Below are positions 9,592 through 18,043 of a stretch of 64,000 bases of DNA, in pieces. Made by a program: the position numbers and the translations under genes. This DNA is from Marinobacter sp. NP-4(2019) (GTDB taxonomy: Bacteria > Pseudomonadota > Gammaproteobacteria > Pseudomonadales > Oleiphilaceae), in the NCBI RefSeq assembly GCF_003994855.1, contig NZ_CP034142.1, positions 310,001 through 374,000 on the forward strand, given 5' to 3'. Position 1 is the first letter of the stretch; the number at the start of each line of letters is the position of its first letter. Under the pieces are notes generated by a model. It saw nothing but the letters and a program-made list of their open reading frames with translations. It was not told where the DNA came from and searched no databases.

Positions 9592-10902
9592 TCAGAAGAA
9601 CAGATCCGGCAGGTAGGTGGCGATTTCCGGGAATATCATGATCAGAATAATGCCGACAATTTCGACGATGACGAAGGGAATGATCGAAGAGTAGATATCC
9701 TTCATGGTGATGCTCGGTGGCACCACGCCCTTCAGGTAGAACAGGTTGAAACCGAACGGCGGTGTCATGTAGCCGATTTCCATGTTGATCACGAACAGGA
9801 TGCCGAACCAGATCGGATCGAACCCCAGGGATTCCACAATCGGCATGAACACCGGCAGGGTGATCAGCATGATGCCGACCGGGTCCAGCACCATGGCCAG
9901 GAAGAAAATGATGACCATCATGGCGATGATGATGCCCCAGGGCCCGCCGGGAATCATGTTCATCAGGCTCTCGATCAGGTCCTGGGCACCCATGCTCTGA
10001 TAGGCGGCGCTAAAGGCGTGGGCCGCGAACAGGATCCACATGATCATGCCGGTAAGCTTGAAGGTCCGGACCGCCGCTTCCTGCAGGATGCTCCACTTGA
10101 GCTGCCTGTACACAGCCGCGGAAATCAGCGCGCCGAGCACACCCATGGCGGCGGCTTCGGTGGGTGTGGTGATGCCGCCGATAATGGAGCCCAGCACCAT
10201 GACCACAACGCCGATGGGCAGCAGCACCGCTCGCAGGGCCCGAAGCTTCTCTGGCCAGGTGCCGCGCTCTTCTTTGGGCAGGGCGGGTGCCAGTTCGGGC
10301 TGCAGGTGGCTGCGCACCAGGATATAGATGGCGGTCAGCACCATCAGCAGAATACCCGGCATGATGCCGGCGGCAAACATCTTGCCCACGGATACGCCGG
10401 TGATCAGGGCATAAAGAATCATCAGGATGCTGGGGGGAATCAGTATGCCCCAGCCGCCGCCGGTGTTGATCACACCCAGGGCCATCTTCTTGTCATAACC
10501 CCGTTCCAGCATGGACGGCAGTGCGATGGTACCCATGGCGACCACTGCCGCGCCACTGATACCGACCATGGCAGCAAATACCGCACAGATACCGAGAGTA
10601 CCGATGGCAAGACCACCCCTCAGGCCACCGCACCAGAGGTGCATCATGCGGTACAGATCCTTGGCGACCCCGGTTCGCTCCAGGATCATCGCCATGAACA
10701 CGAACAGGGGGATCGCCACCAGGGTGAAGCTTTCCATCGTGCCCCAGATCTGCGAGGACACCATGTAGAAGGAATCGAATCCCCAGGTGAAATACAGGAA
10801 GACCACGGATACGCCGCCCAGCACAAAGGCCAGCGGCAGGCCGAGCAGCAGGAAAAACAGCAGGGAGCCGAAGAAAAGCAGGGTCAGGACTTCAATGCTC
10901 AC
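9592..10902 (-). CDS. dctM: TRAP transporter large permease (DctM)
   Basis: This 436-residue inner-membrane protein has about twelve hydrophobic segments and the DctM hallmarks GILIPPSILMILYALITGVS and GGITTPTEAAAMGVLGA. DctM forms the transport channel of the TRAP system, driven by the sodium gradient. The GTG at 10902 is chosen because it overlaps the dctQ stop by four bases (GTGA) and gives the normal family length. The frame runs further upstream, but that part is low-complexity read-through of dctQ. It is the last gene of the dctP-dctQ-dctM operon. The usual substrates of this group are C4-dicarboxylates, but many members take other carboxylates. Confidence 0.93.
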   Translation of the reverse strand: MSIEVLTLLFFGSLLFFLLLGLPLAFVLGGVSVVFLYFTWGFDSFYMVSSQIWGTMESFTLVAIPLFVFMAMILERTGVAKDLYRMMHLWCGGLRGGLAIGTLGICAVFAAMVGISGAAVVAMGTIALPSMLERGYDKKMALGVINTGGGWGILIPPSILMILYALITGVSVGKMFAAGIMPGILLMVLTAIYILVRSHLQPELAPALPKEERGTWPEKLRALRAVLLPIGVVVMVLGSIIGGITTPTEAAAMGVLGALISAAVYRQLKWSILQEAAVRTFKLTGMIMWILFAAHAFSAAYQSMGAQDLIESLMNMIPGGPWGIIIAMMVIIFFLAMVLDPVGIMLITLPVFMPIVESLGFDPIWFGILFVINMEIGYMTPPFGFNLFYLKGVVPPSITMKDIYSSIIPFVIVEIVGIILIMIFPEIATYLPDLFF

Positions 10903-11447
10903 AGTGCCTCTCCTTTCTCGTCTTCCTGGGGTTCGGGGGTGTAGTAACTGAGGTTGAAGGCCACTGCGATGTCTTCCAGTAATTTGACGATGCCTTGCAG
11001 AACCAGTAATCCAGTGCCCAGTGGAATGGCTGCCTTCACGGGCCAGATAGGCGGGTTCCAGGCGGAATAGGAGGTTTCCCAGCTGGCGATGGATTCGCTC
11101 GCCATATCGTAGCCGAAGTACAACAGCGCCAGCGTAAAGATGAAAAAGACCACCGAGGTCAGAATGTCGAGGATGGCCTGACCGCGAGGTGGCAGGTGCG
11201 AATGCAGCAGATCGACATTCACATGGCCACGATGGGCCATGATGTAACCACCCGACATGACCGCGTAGATGCCGAACAGCATCTGGGTCAGTTCGTTGGT
11301 CCACACGGTGGGTGAGTTGAACAGATAGCGGAAGGCCACTTCCATGATCAGGAACGCGAACATGGCGAAAACGATTAGCGCTATCCCGCGCCCGATAACA
11401 TCATTGAGGCGGGTTACCCCTCGCATGAATGCAGTCAGCACACCCAT
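10899..11447 (-). CDS. dctQ: TRAP transporter small permease (DctQ)
   Basis: This 182-residue protein has four hydrophobic segments, the family size. The motif LIMEVAFRYLFNSPTVWTNEL after the second segment, with HRGHVNVDLL, is diagnostic for DctQ, the small membrane subunit that docks with DctM. It overlaps dctM by four bases and follows dctP by 82 bp that contain a strong hairpin. That spacing suggests the solute-binding protein is made in excess over the membrane subunits. Confidence 0.92.
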   Translation of the reverse strand: MGVLTAFMRGVTRLNDVIGRGIALIVFAMFAFLIMEVAFRYLFNSPTVWTNELTQMLFGIYAVMSGGYIMAHRGHVNVDLLHSHLPPRGQAILDILTSVVFFIFTLALLYFGYDMASESIASWETSYSAWNPPIWPVKAAIPLGTGLLVLQGIVKLLEDIAVAFNLSYYTPEPQEDEKGEAL

Positions 11448-11482
11448 TGGTATTCTCCGGGAAACGGTGAGTTCATAAGCAA

Positions 11483-11510
11483 GGCCGGGCCAGAATGAAC
11501 TGGCCCGGCC
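11483..11510 (-). terminator. Hairpin between dctP and dctQ
   Basis: GGCCGGGCCAG at 11483-11493 pairs perfectly with CTGGCCCGGCC at 11500-11510 across a six-base loop. It lies 19 bp after the dctP stop with no long T-run. Such intercistronic stems commonly protect the binding-protein message or partly attenuate the downstream permease genes. Confidence 0.65.
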
Positions 11511-11529
11511 GGTTTCAGGTGTCAGGCGC

Positions 11530-12576
11530 TTACAGGTAACCCAGCTCCGACAGGTAGTCTTTCAGCATCTCCAGCGCCTTCTTGGCGTTGTCGCTGCGTT
11601 TGCCTTCCTCATCCCACAGGCTCTGGGCGGTCTGGGTCAGGCGATCCTGCACATCATCCGGCAGGGTGTTGACCTGCACGCCGTGTTCGTTAATGGCCTT
11701 GGCCAGAGTGATGCGTTCCTTGTACAGGTACTCATTGGTTCGGAACCAGAACTGCTCAGCCAGCGCCTGCTTGACGATCTTCTGCATGTCTTCTGGCAGC
11801 TTGTCCAGGGCCTTCTGGCTGACAATGATGACGTCGGTGCCGGCAATGTTCAGAGCCGGCTGTACGTGGTGCTTGGCCACTTCATACAGACCCATGGAGA
11901 AGGCGCCCTGGGAAGCGCCCCAGTGGGCACCGTCGACAATGCCCGAGTCCAGCGCGGTGTAGAGCTCACCACCCGGGATGTAGGATGCGGCGGCACCGGC
12001 TTCGGTCAGGAAGGTCTGCAGTGCCCCGGAAGAGCGGATTTTCAGTTTGGTGAAGTCATCCCAGCTTTTGATCGGCTGCTTAACCACCATCTCGGTGGGG
12101 TAGACCTTGTCGGTTGCCCAATAAACGCCATGCTTGGCGGCCTCATCGCGAAGCATCTGCTCGAAGCCCAGGCCCTGGTGGAAATAGGCGGCTTCCCAGA
12201 CGTTACGGAAGGCGAATGGCAGGCCGGAAGCGATACCGGCGAGGGAAATCTTGTCCTGGGCATAGGCCGGGGAAATGGTACCCATTTCCAGAATGCCCCG
12301 GCTGACAGCGTTGAAGATTTCCTTGGCCTTGAACAGTGAGCCGGCTTCGTACAGCTCCAGTTCCAGGCGGCCATCGGTGCGCTCTTCAATAATATTCTTG
12401 AGGCGAACCAGGCTGTCTTCATAGGAACTACTGGAGCCCGGCCAGTGGGACTGGACCTTCCAGGTGTAGGTTTCCTCGGCGGTAACCGGGGCGCTGGACA
12501 GGGCGGCGGCCAGGCCGAGAGCCAGGGCGGAGCCGTATACGGTCAGGTTTTTTCTGGCGGTGGTTAGCATTTTCAT
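11530..12576 (-). CDS. dctP: TRAP transporter periplasmic substrate-binding protein (DctP)
   Basis: This 348-residue secreted protein has a signal peptide (residues about 1-28, hydrophobic YGSALALGLAAALSSAPVTA). The mature part has the DctP fold, with the conserved Arg in TKLKIRSSGA (the residue that pairs with the substrate carboxylate in this family) and the LYTALDSGIVDGAHWG segment. The start at 12576 follows a GAGG site; the frame remains open to 12711 but without a better site. Sequence detail such as WKVQSHWPGSSSSYEDS resembles TRAP binders for larger monocarboxylates or keto acids more than C4-dicarboxylate binders. An IclR-type operator lies 44-58 bp upstream, so its promoter is probably independent of the acyl-CoA ligase gene further upstream. 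Confidence 0.92.
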   Translation of the reverse strand: MKMLTTARKNLTVYGSALALGLAAALSSAPVTAEETYTWKVQSHWPGSSSSYEDSLVRLKNIIEERTDGRLELELYEAGSLFKAKEIFNAVSRGILEMGTISPAYAQDKISLAGIASGLPFAFRNVWEAAYFHQGLGFEQMLRDEAAKHGVYWATDKVYPTEMVVKQPIKSWDDFTKLKIRSSGALQTFLTEAGAAASYIPGGELYTALDSGIVDGAHWGASQGAFSMGLYEVAKHHVQPALNIAGTDVIIVSQKALDKLPEDMQKIVKQALAEQFWFRTNEYLYKERITLAKAINEHGVQVNTLPDDVQDRLTQTAQSLWDEEGKRSDNAKKALEMLKDYLSELGYL

Positions 12577-12619
12577 AGTTGGACCTCGATCATTATTGTG
12601 TTGGACGTCCTGTTCGTAA

Positions 12620-12634
12620 TTTCGCTCTGCAGAA
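12620..12634. promoter_or_regulatory. Candidate IclR-type operator upstream of dctPQM
   Basis: TTTCGC-TCT-GCAGAA, one of six intergenic copies of a 15-bp near-palindrome in this window. It lies 44 bp upstream of the dctP start codon. Confidence 0.6.
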
Positions 12635-12771
12635 CTAATGACTGCAGAATGAATCCGTGTGCCTGAATCTATCACACACTTTGTTTTTTGCAATAGGATA
12701 GTCGTCGACATCGATTACCAAAGTTTAGTTCATGGAGGAGCTCATCGTGGTTAACGCGCGACATCACTGGT

Positions 12772-14358
12772 TCAAGACCAGTAGGGTTCCCGCAGTTCCC
12801 GCTTCAGCACCTTGCCGATGGTGGAGCGGGGCAGTTCCGGGCGGAACTCAATGGCCGCCAGTCGTTGGGTCTTGCCCAGTTGCCCGTTGGCCCAGTCCAG
12901 GATCTCTGCTTCATCCTCCGTGTGGCCGGGCTTGCGCACGACCAGCCCCAGTGGTGTCTCCCCCCATTGCTCGCTGGGAATGCCAATCACCGCAACATCG
13001 GCGACAGCGGGGTGGGCCTGCAGCACCTTTTCCAGATCCACGGCATAGATGTTGAACCCGCCGGAGATAATCATGTCCTTGCGGCGGTCCAGAATGTAGA
13101 CAAAGCCGTCTTCGTCGATGCGCCCCATATCACCGCTGCGATAGAACGCCAGACCTTCGGGACTGGTCCAGAGCATCTCTCGGGTTTGTTCTTCGCGGTT
13201 GATATACCCCCGCATCATCGAGATGGCGCGGCCCACGATCTCGCCGGTTTCGCCCTGAGGCAACTCGTTGCCGTCCTCGTCGATCACCCGGACTTCGGCG
13301 CCCTCTGTTGGTGTCCCGACCGAGTCCCATTTATCTGGATGGGCGGCGCAGTCCAGGCTGGTGGAAATGCCGCCTTCGGTCAGTCCGTACACCTCCCGGA
13401 TGTTGCCAGGCCAGCGCTTCATGGCTTCCCTGATGACGTTCGCTCCCAGGGGCGCGCTGGTGCAGAGCTTGAGCTGGAACGAGGACAGGTCGAAGCGATC
13501 GAATTCCGGATCGGACAGGATGCGCTGATATTGGACCGGCACCAACATGGCGTGGGTCACGCGGTAGCGTTCGGCCAGTTCCAGGAACCGCCGGGCATCA
13601 AATTTCGCCATGAGTACCAGGGTGCCGCCGTGGAACAGAGTGGGCAGCATGGACACCAGGGTAGTGTTGGAATACATCGGCGTGGAGACCAGGTTAATGG
13701 CATCGCCGTCCAGTCCGAAGCGGCTCATACGGACCATCTGGCGCTGGCGGAAACGGTAGTCGTGAAGAATGCCCTTGGGAGTACCGGTGGTGCCGGAGCT
13801 GTAAATGACGTTGAACGGATCATCCAGGGTCACCGGCGCCGGGTCGGGCCTGGCGTCGATATCGCCCAGCCAGGACTCAAGATCCTGGCTCATCCCCGGG
13901 CCACGACCATCCAGTCCGATGCACTGATCGGGGCCGAGAGTGTCGAGTTTGTCGGCGACGTCTGCAAACAGCGAGGCATTCTTTTCGGATACAAACAGGA
14001 AGCGGGCACCGCAATCTTCCAGCATCAACGCCAGGCTGTCACCGCTGGCCATGCCTGAAAGCGGCACCATGCAGCCGCCGGCCACCAAAGTGCCCAGGTA
14101 CAGCGCGACGTAGTCGATGCTGTTTTCCGATAACCCTGCCACGGCATCACCCTGCTCCAGTCCGGCGGACCTCAACCGGTTGGCAATGCGGTTGGCGCGC
14201 TCCACCAGCTTCCGCCAACTGAGCTGAGTCTCGCCATCAATGAGTGCGATATGGTCCGGGCGCTCCGTCGCCAGCTGCTGGATACGGTGGCCGAGGGCTT
14301 CCATGGTTTCCTCGGAGTCAACAGGAGCGTAGACAGGCATGTGCTGTGTGCTTTTCAT
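12772..14358 (-). CDS. Acyl-CoA ligase (AMP-forming)
   Basis: A 528-residue ANL-superfamily enzyme that would activate a carboxylic acid with ATP and CoA. Visible motifs are the phosphate-binding loop YSSGTTGTPKG (residues about 196-206), the adenine-binding motif VYGLTEGG, the hinge motif DRRKDMIISGGFNIY, and the C-terminal catalytic Lys in RSTIGKVLKREL. GAGAGG upstream supports the ATG at 14358. It is divergent from the SDR gene at 14500 and lies 195 bp upstream of dctP on the same strand, which suggests it activates what the TRAP system imports. Substrate is not fixed by sequence. The Tyr-containing acyl-pocket segment and length resemble cyclohexanecarboxylate- and short/medium-chain-type ligases. 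Confidence 0.88.
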   Translation of the reverse strand: MKSTQHMPVYAPVDSEETMEALGHRIQQLATERPDHIALIDGETQLSWRKLVERANRIANRLRSAGLEQGDAVAGLSENSIDYVALYLGTLVAGGCMVPLSGMASGDSLALMLEDCGARFLFVSEKNASLFADVADKLDTLGPDQCIGLDGRGPGMSQDLESWLGDIDARPDPAPVTLDDPFNVIYSSGTTGTPKGILHDYRFRQRQMVRMSRFGLDGDAINLVSTPMYSNTTLVSMLPTLFHGGTLVLMAKFDARRFLELAERYRVTHAMLVPVQYQRILSDPEFDRFDLSSFQLKLCTSAPLGANVIREAMKRWPGNIREVYGLTEGGISTSLDCAAHPDKWDSVGTPTEGAEVRVIDEDGNELPQGETGEIVGRAISMMRGYINREEQTREMLWTSPEGLAFYRSGDMGRIDEDGFVYILDRRKDMIISGGFNIYAVDLEKVLQAHPAVADVAVIGIPSEQWGETPLGLVVRKPGHTEDEAEILDWANGQLGKTQRLAAIEFRPELPRSTIGKVLKRELREPYWS

Positions 14359-14499
14359 TTTTCCGCCTCTCGGTGTTATTGTGTTTTATCTAGTGAAATT
14401 AACTTCCGAATATATTGACTCAAAAGCGGGTGGCGTGACAAATTACAGTCAAGATGAATTTTATGACGACGCAACAAACCACAAAAAAGGAGCATCGGC

Positions 14500-15294
14500 A
14501 TGGGGCGTTTCGATAATCGAGTAGCCATCGTCACCGGGGCGGGTAGCGGCATCGGCAGGGCCACCGCCGTCAGACTGGCCCGCGAAGGGGCACAGGTTGT
14601 GATGATGGATCGCTCCGAAGCGGGCTTGCTGGATACCGAAAGCCTCATTCCTGAAAGTGCTGAAATTCTGCGCCGTATCGGAGATGTGGCCGACGAAGAT
14701 CAGGTCAGATCACTGGTTGAGGAAACGATTGCCACCTTCGGCCGGATTGACGTGCTGTGTAATGTCGCCGGTATTGCCAGTACCGGCGGTGGTCACCCGG
14801 GTATCACCGGGAATGATCGCGATGAATGGGAGAAAGTCCTGTCGGTAAACCTGATCGGCACCATGCTGTTTATCAAGCATGTGGCGCCCCATATGCAGGC
14901 CCGGAAGCTGGGATCAATCGTGAATACCGCCTCCGTGGCAGGTATCCGTTCCGGTGCCGGTGGTAATGCCTACAGTGCGTCCAAGGCGGGGGTTATCAAC
15001 CTCACCATGACGGCTGCCTGTGATCTGGGAACGGATAATGTCCGCGTGAATGCCGTGTGTCCGGGGCTGGTAGAAACCGGGATGACCCAGGCGGTTTTCG
15101 ACTATGCCCGCGCTAATGAGAAGGCTCACAAGCTGGGCTCCCGTTGCGAGCTGCGCCGCTACGGTGCACCGGAGGAAATCGCGGCGGCCATCCTGTTTCT
15201 GGCCAGTGACGATGCCAGCTACATTACCGGTCAGGCACTGCCCGTGGATGGTGGTAACACCGCTTCTCTTAACCTGCCGGGAATGAAAGTCTGA
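14500..15294 (+). CDS. Short-chain dehydrogenase/reductase
   Basis: A 264-residue classical SDR. The nucleotide loop is TGAGSGIG (residues about 10-17) and the acidic residue in MMDRSEAG suggests NAD rather than NADP. The NVAG motif is present, and the catalytic Ser-Tyr-Lys set lies in NTASVAGIRSG and AYSASKAG. It probably oxidises a hydroxyacyl-CoA or free alcohol. AAGGAG precedes the ATG. Its stop overlaps the next start by one base, so it is translationally coupled to the thioesterase. It opens a plus-strand operon running through the acyl-CoA dehydrogenase and kinase genes to at least 21574. Confidence 0.9.
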   Translation: MGRFDNRVAIVTGAGSGIGRATAVRLAREGAQVVMMDRSEAGLLDTESLIPESAEILRRIGDVADEDQVRSLVEETIATFGRIDVLCNVAGIASTGGGHPGITGNDRDEWEKVLSVNLIGTMLFIKHVAPHMQARKLGSIVNTASVAGIRSGAGGNAYSASKAGVINLTMTAACDLGTDNVRVNAVCPGLVETGMTQAVFDYARANEKAHKLGSRCELRRYGAPEEIAAAILFLASDDASYITGQALPVDGGNTASLNLPGMKV

Positions 15295-15734
15295 TGAATA
15301 ACCAGCAGCACCTTATTACCAGTGCCAAAGACCTGCCGGGCTTTCACAATCTGCTGGGATATCACCATGTGTCCTGGGTGGATGGCGAGACCGTTATCGA
15401 ACTTGAGGTCCGGCCTGAGCACCTGAACCTGGCGGGCGTCATTCACGGAGGGGTGCTGAGCTCCCTGATGGATATCGTGATGGCTGACGCGGGCACCTAC
15501 TGTCCCTATCCGGGACGGCGCCGCAAGGCGCTGACCCTGACCATGACCACCACCTTCACCGGACAGTGTTCTGGTGGCGTAATCCGTGCGACCGGACGCA
15601 AGCGTGCCGGTGGTTCCCGCATTTTCAACAGTAGCTGCGAGATCCATGACGACAAAGGCAACCTGCTGGCCATGGGGGAAGGTACCTTCCGTATCCGTTC
15701 CGGCAGTGAGGGCCCTGAAGGGGTGCCGGTCTGA
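15294..15734 (+). CDS. PaaI-type hotdog-fold acyl-CoA thioesterase
   Basis: A 146-residue single hotdog domain. The motif LNLAGVIHGGVLSSLMDIVMADA matches the PaaI/4HBT-II family: HGG lies in the active-site loop, and the Asp in the long helix acts as the catalytic acid. The role would be releasing CoA from stalled or aberrant acyl-CoA intermediates of the surrounding pathway. One-base overlap with the SDR upstream implies co-translation. The acyl group cannot be predicted. Confidence 0.88.
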   Translation: MNNQQHLITSAKDLPGFHNLLGYHHVSWVDGETVIELEVRPEHLNLAGVIHGGVLSSLMDIVMADAGTYCPYPGRRRKALTLTMTTTFTGQCSGGVIRATGRKRAGGSRIFNSSCEIHDDKGNLLAMGEGTFRIRSGSEGPEGVPV

Positions 15735-15814
15735 AACCCGTGAATACGGAAACACCAGCGACTGGCCTGAAGTACACCAGTTTACCGAACCAACGACAAT
15801 GAGAGGTAGCGGAC

Positions 15815-17017
15815 ATGTTTGAACTGTCTGACAAGGCGAAGAAGCTGCAGGCGCAGCTGAACGAATTCATGGATGAGCATATCTATCCGAATGAACACAA
15901 GCACCATGAGCAGGTCGAGCAGGCGGAGAACCGTTGGGCTCCCGTGCCGATCATTGAGGAACTGAAGGTCAAGGCCAGGGCTGCCGGTCTGTGGAACCTG
16001 TTCCTGCCGGAAAGCGAGTTCGGCGCCGGTCTGACCAACTACGAGTACGCGCACCTGTGCGAAGTCATGGGCCGTTCGGCCATGGCTCCAGAAGTGTTCA
16101 ACTGTTCCGCGCCAGACACCGGCAATATGGAAACCATTGCCCGCTACGGTAATAAAGAACAGCAGGACAAGTGGCTGAAGCCGTTGCTCAATGGCGAAAT
16201 ACGTTCCTGTTTCTCCATGACCGAGCCGGACGTGGCTTCTTCCGATGCCACCAATATCGCCTGTGAAATCCGCCGCGAAGGCGATGAGTATGTGATCAAC
16301 GGCCGCAAGTGGTGGTCTTCCGGTGCCATGACCACCACCTCCAAGATTGCCATTGTTATGGGTAAGACCAATCCGGATGCCGAGAAGCACAAGCAGCAGT
16401 CCATGGTCCTGGTGCCGCTGGACACCCCGGGCGTGAAGATGATTCGCCCGCTGACGGTGTTTGGTTACGACCATGCGCCTCACGGCCATGCCGAGATTCA
16501 CTATGACAACGTGCGGGTGCCGGTGGAGAACATTCTGCTGGGTGAGGGCCGTGGTTTTGAAATCGCCCAGGGCCGCCTTGGGCCGGGCCGAATTCACCAT
16601 TGCATGCGTACCATTGGCGTTGCCGAGCGCGCGCTGGAGCTGATGTGCCAGCGTGCCAATGCCCGCGAAGCCTTCGGCAAGCCGCTGTCCAGCTTCGATT
16701 CCATCCGCAAGGACATCGCCCGCAGTCGCATCGAGATTGAGCAGGCGCGGTTGTTGACGCTGAAGGCGGCGCACATGATGGACACCGTCGGTAACAAGGT
16801 GGCCCGTCAGGAAATTGCGATGATCAAGGTGATTGCGCCGAGCATGGCGCTGAAGGTCATTGACCGTGCAATTCAGGTTCACGGTGGCGCCGGTGTGTCC
16901 CAGGACACCTTCCTGGCGGAAGCCTGGGCCAAGGTGCGGACCCTGCGGCTGGCGGACGGCCCTGATGAGGTGCATCTGGATTCGGTGGCCAAGCTTGAAC
17001 TGAAGCAGTACCGGTAA
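15815..17017 (+). CDS. ACAD10/11-like acyl-CoA dehydrogenase
   Basis: A 400-residue flavoenzyme very close to the C-terminal domain of human ACAD11. Shared segments include CFSMTEPDVASSDATNI, INGRKWWSSGA, ILGEGRGFEIAQGRLGPGRI-like text (here LLGEGRGFE and GRLGPGRIHHCMRT) and LRLADGPDEVH. In the ACAD10/11 and LvaC family the enzyme acts on 4-phosphoacyl-CoA, removing phosphate to give the enoyl-CoA, rather than only oxidising the alpha-beta bond. The matching APH kinase is encoded two genes downstream at 18044. A GAGAGG site precedes the ATG. I therefore favour a role in hydroxyacid catabolism, with ordinary acyl-CoA dehydrogenation as the alternative. Confidence 0.9.
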   Translation: MFELSDKAKKLQAQLNEFMDEHIYPNEHKHHEQVEQAENRWAPVPIIEELKVKARAAGLWNLFLPESEFGAGLTNYEYAHLCEVMGRSAMAPEVFNCSAPDTGNMETIARYGNKEQQDKWLKPLLNGEIRSCFSMTEPDVASSDATNIACEIRREGDEYVINGRKWWSSGAMTTTSKIAIVMGKTNPDAEKHKQQSMVLVPLDTPGVKMIRPLTVFGYDHAPHGHAEIHYDNVRVPVENILLGEGRGFEIAQGRLGPGRIHHCMRTIGVAERALELMCQRANAREAFGKPLSSFDSIRKDIARSRIEIEQARLLTLKAAHMMDTVGNKVARQEIAMIKVIAPSMALKVIDRAIQVHGGAGVSQDTFLAEAWAKVRTLRLADGPDEVHLDSVAKLELKQYR

Positions 17018-17105
17018 TTTTTTCAGCCCGGTACTCCGGGGGATTGAACGGTCGGGAAGGGGCCTTCCCGCTCGATCCCAAAGTTTTGAGTATGAGGATC
17101 ATGTT

Positions 17106-17873
17106 ATGACTAACCCGCTTTTTGATATGACCGGTAAGGTCGCTTTAATCACCGGTTCCACCAAAGGCATCGGCCGTTCCATCGCCGAAGAAATGGCCCG
17201 CCTGGGCGCCAAAGTCGTGATTTCCAGCCGCAAGGCCGACGCCTGTGAACAGGTCGCCAACGAGCTGAAAGAGCAGGGCTATGAGGCCATCGCCATTCCC
17301 TGTCACGTGGGCAAGAAAGAAGACCTGCAAAACTTGGTGGACAAGACCAACGAAGCCTGGGGGTCCATCGACGTACTGGTGTGCAATGCTGCCACCAACC
17401 CGGTCTATGGCACCACCGCCGAAATGACCGACGACGCCTGGGACAAGATCATGGACACCAACGTCAAAGGCACCTTCTGGCTGACCAATATGGTGCTTCC
17501 GCAGATGGCGGAAAAAGGCGAGGGGGCTGTTGTACTGCTCTCCAGCATTGCCGGTATCCGCGGCAACACCACCATCGGTACCTACGGCGTCTCCAAGGCA
17601 GCAGAAGCAGCTCTGGCGCGTAACCTGGCGGTGGAATGGGGCCCAAAAGGCATCCGTGTTAACAGCATTGCCCCCGGCCTGATCAAGACTGACTTCGCCA
17701 AGGCTCTCTGGGAAGACCCGGTCCGCGTAAAGCGCGCCGAGGACAAAACCCCGCTGCGCAGAATCGGCGATCCGGTCGATATCGCCGGCCTGGCCGTTTT
17801 CCTGTCCACCAAGGCCAGCGCCTATATCACCGGACAGGTTATTGTCGCCGACGGCGGCGAAACGATTTGTTAA
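17106..17873 (+). CDS. Short-chain dehydrogenase/reductase (DHRS4/LvaD-like)
   Basis: A 255-residue SDR with the nucleotide loop TGSTKGIG and an Arg-rich SSRKADAC after the second strand, favouring NADP. NAAT is present, and the catalytic residues lie in LLSSIAGIRGN and TYGVSKAA. The order dehydrogenase, SDR, APH kinase, acyl-CoA ligase matches the lva logic of Pseudomonas putida, in which LvaD is an SDR/3-hydroxyacyl dehydrogenase. The start at 17106 follows GAGGA. The 150 bp to the next gene hold a class A palindrome, yet the direction and theme suggest the operon continues. Confidence 0.9.
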   Translation: MTNPLFDMTGKVALITGSTKGIGRSIAEEMARLGAKVVISSRKADACEQVANELKEQGYEAIAIPCHVGKKEDLQNLVDKTNEAWGSIDVLVCNAATNPVYGTTAEMTDDAWDKIMDTNVKGTFWLTNMVLPQMAEKGEGAVVLLSSIAGIRGNTTIGTYGVSKAAEAALARNLAVEWGPKGIRVNSIAPGLIKTDFAKALWEDPVRVKRAEDKTPLRRIGDPVDIAGLAVFLSTKASAYITGQVIVADGGETIC

Positions 17874-17897
17874 GCAGGCATCACCGATAGTATGCCG

Positions 17898-17990
17898 AGG
17901 CAGGTGGGTGGGGGTGTCTTTGTGCAGGGAACAAAGGTGTCTGAGCGAAGCGAGTTCTTTTTCCCGGAGCAAAGACACCCCCACCTGCCT
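17898..17990. repeat. Dispersed intergenic palindrome, class A copy 1
   Basis: The outer arms 17898-17922 and 17970-17990 pair, with a 4-base insertion in the left arm. The core contains GTGTCTGAGCGAAGCGAGTT followed by CTTTTTCCC. The core is shared with copies at 41304-41389 (inverted) and 47354-47439. The arms have a different sequence in each copy. Confidence 0.75.
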
Positions 17991-18043
17991 GCCGCTGCCC
18001 CCATTACCGGGCCGATACGTAATAAATGAAGGCAACAGTAAAG

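Noticed and set aside
9574..10944. Long plus-strand open frame opposite dctM
   Set aside because: It is low-complexity, rich in His/Gln/Asp/Gly, and lies exactly antisense to a clear DctM; it is a codon-bias shadow.
14418..14451. Inverted TTGACT...AGTCAA upstream of the SDR at 14500 as an operator
   Set aside because: A 6-bp pair 22 bases apart is easily due to chance and has no second copy.
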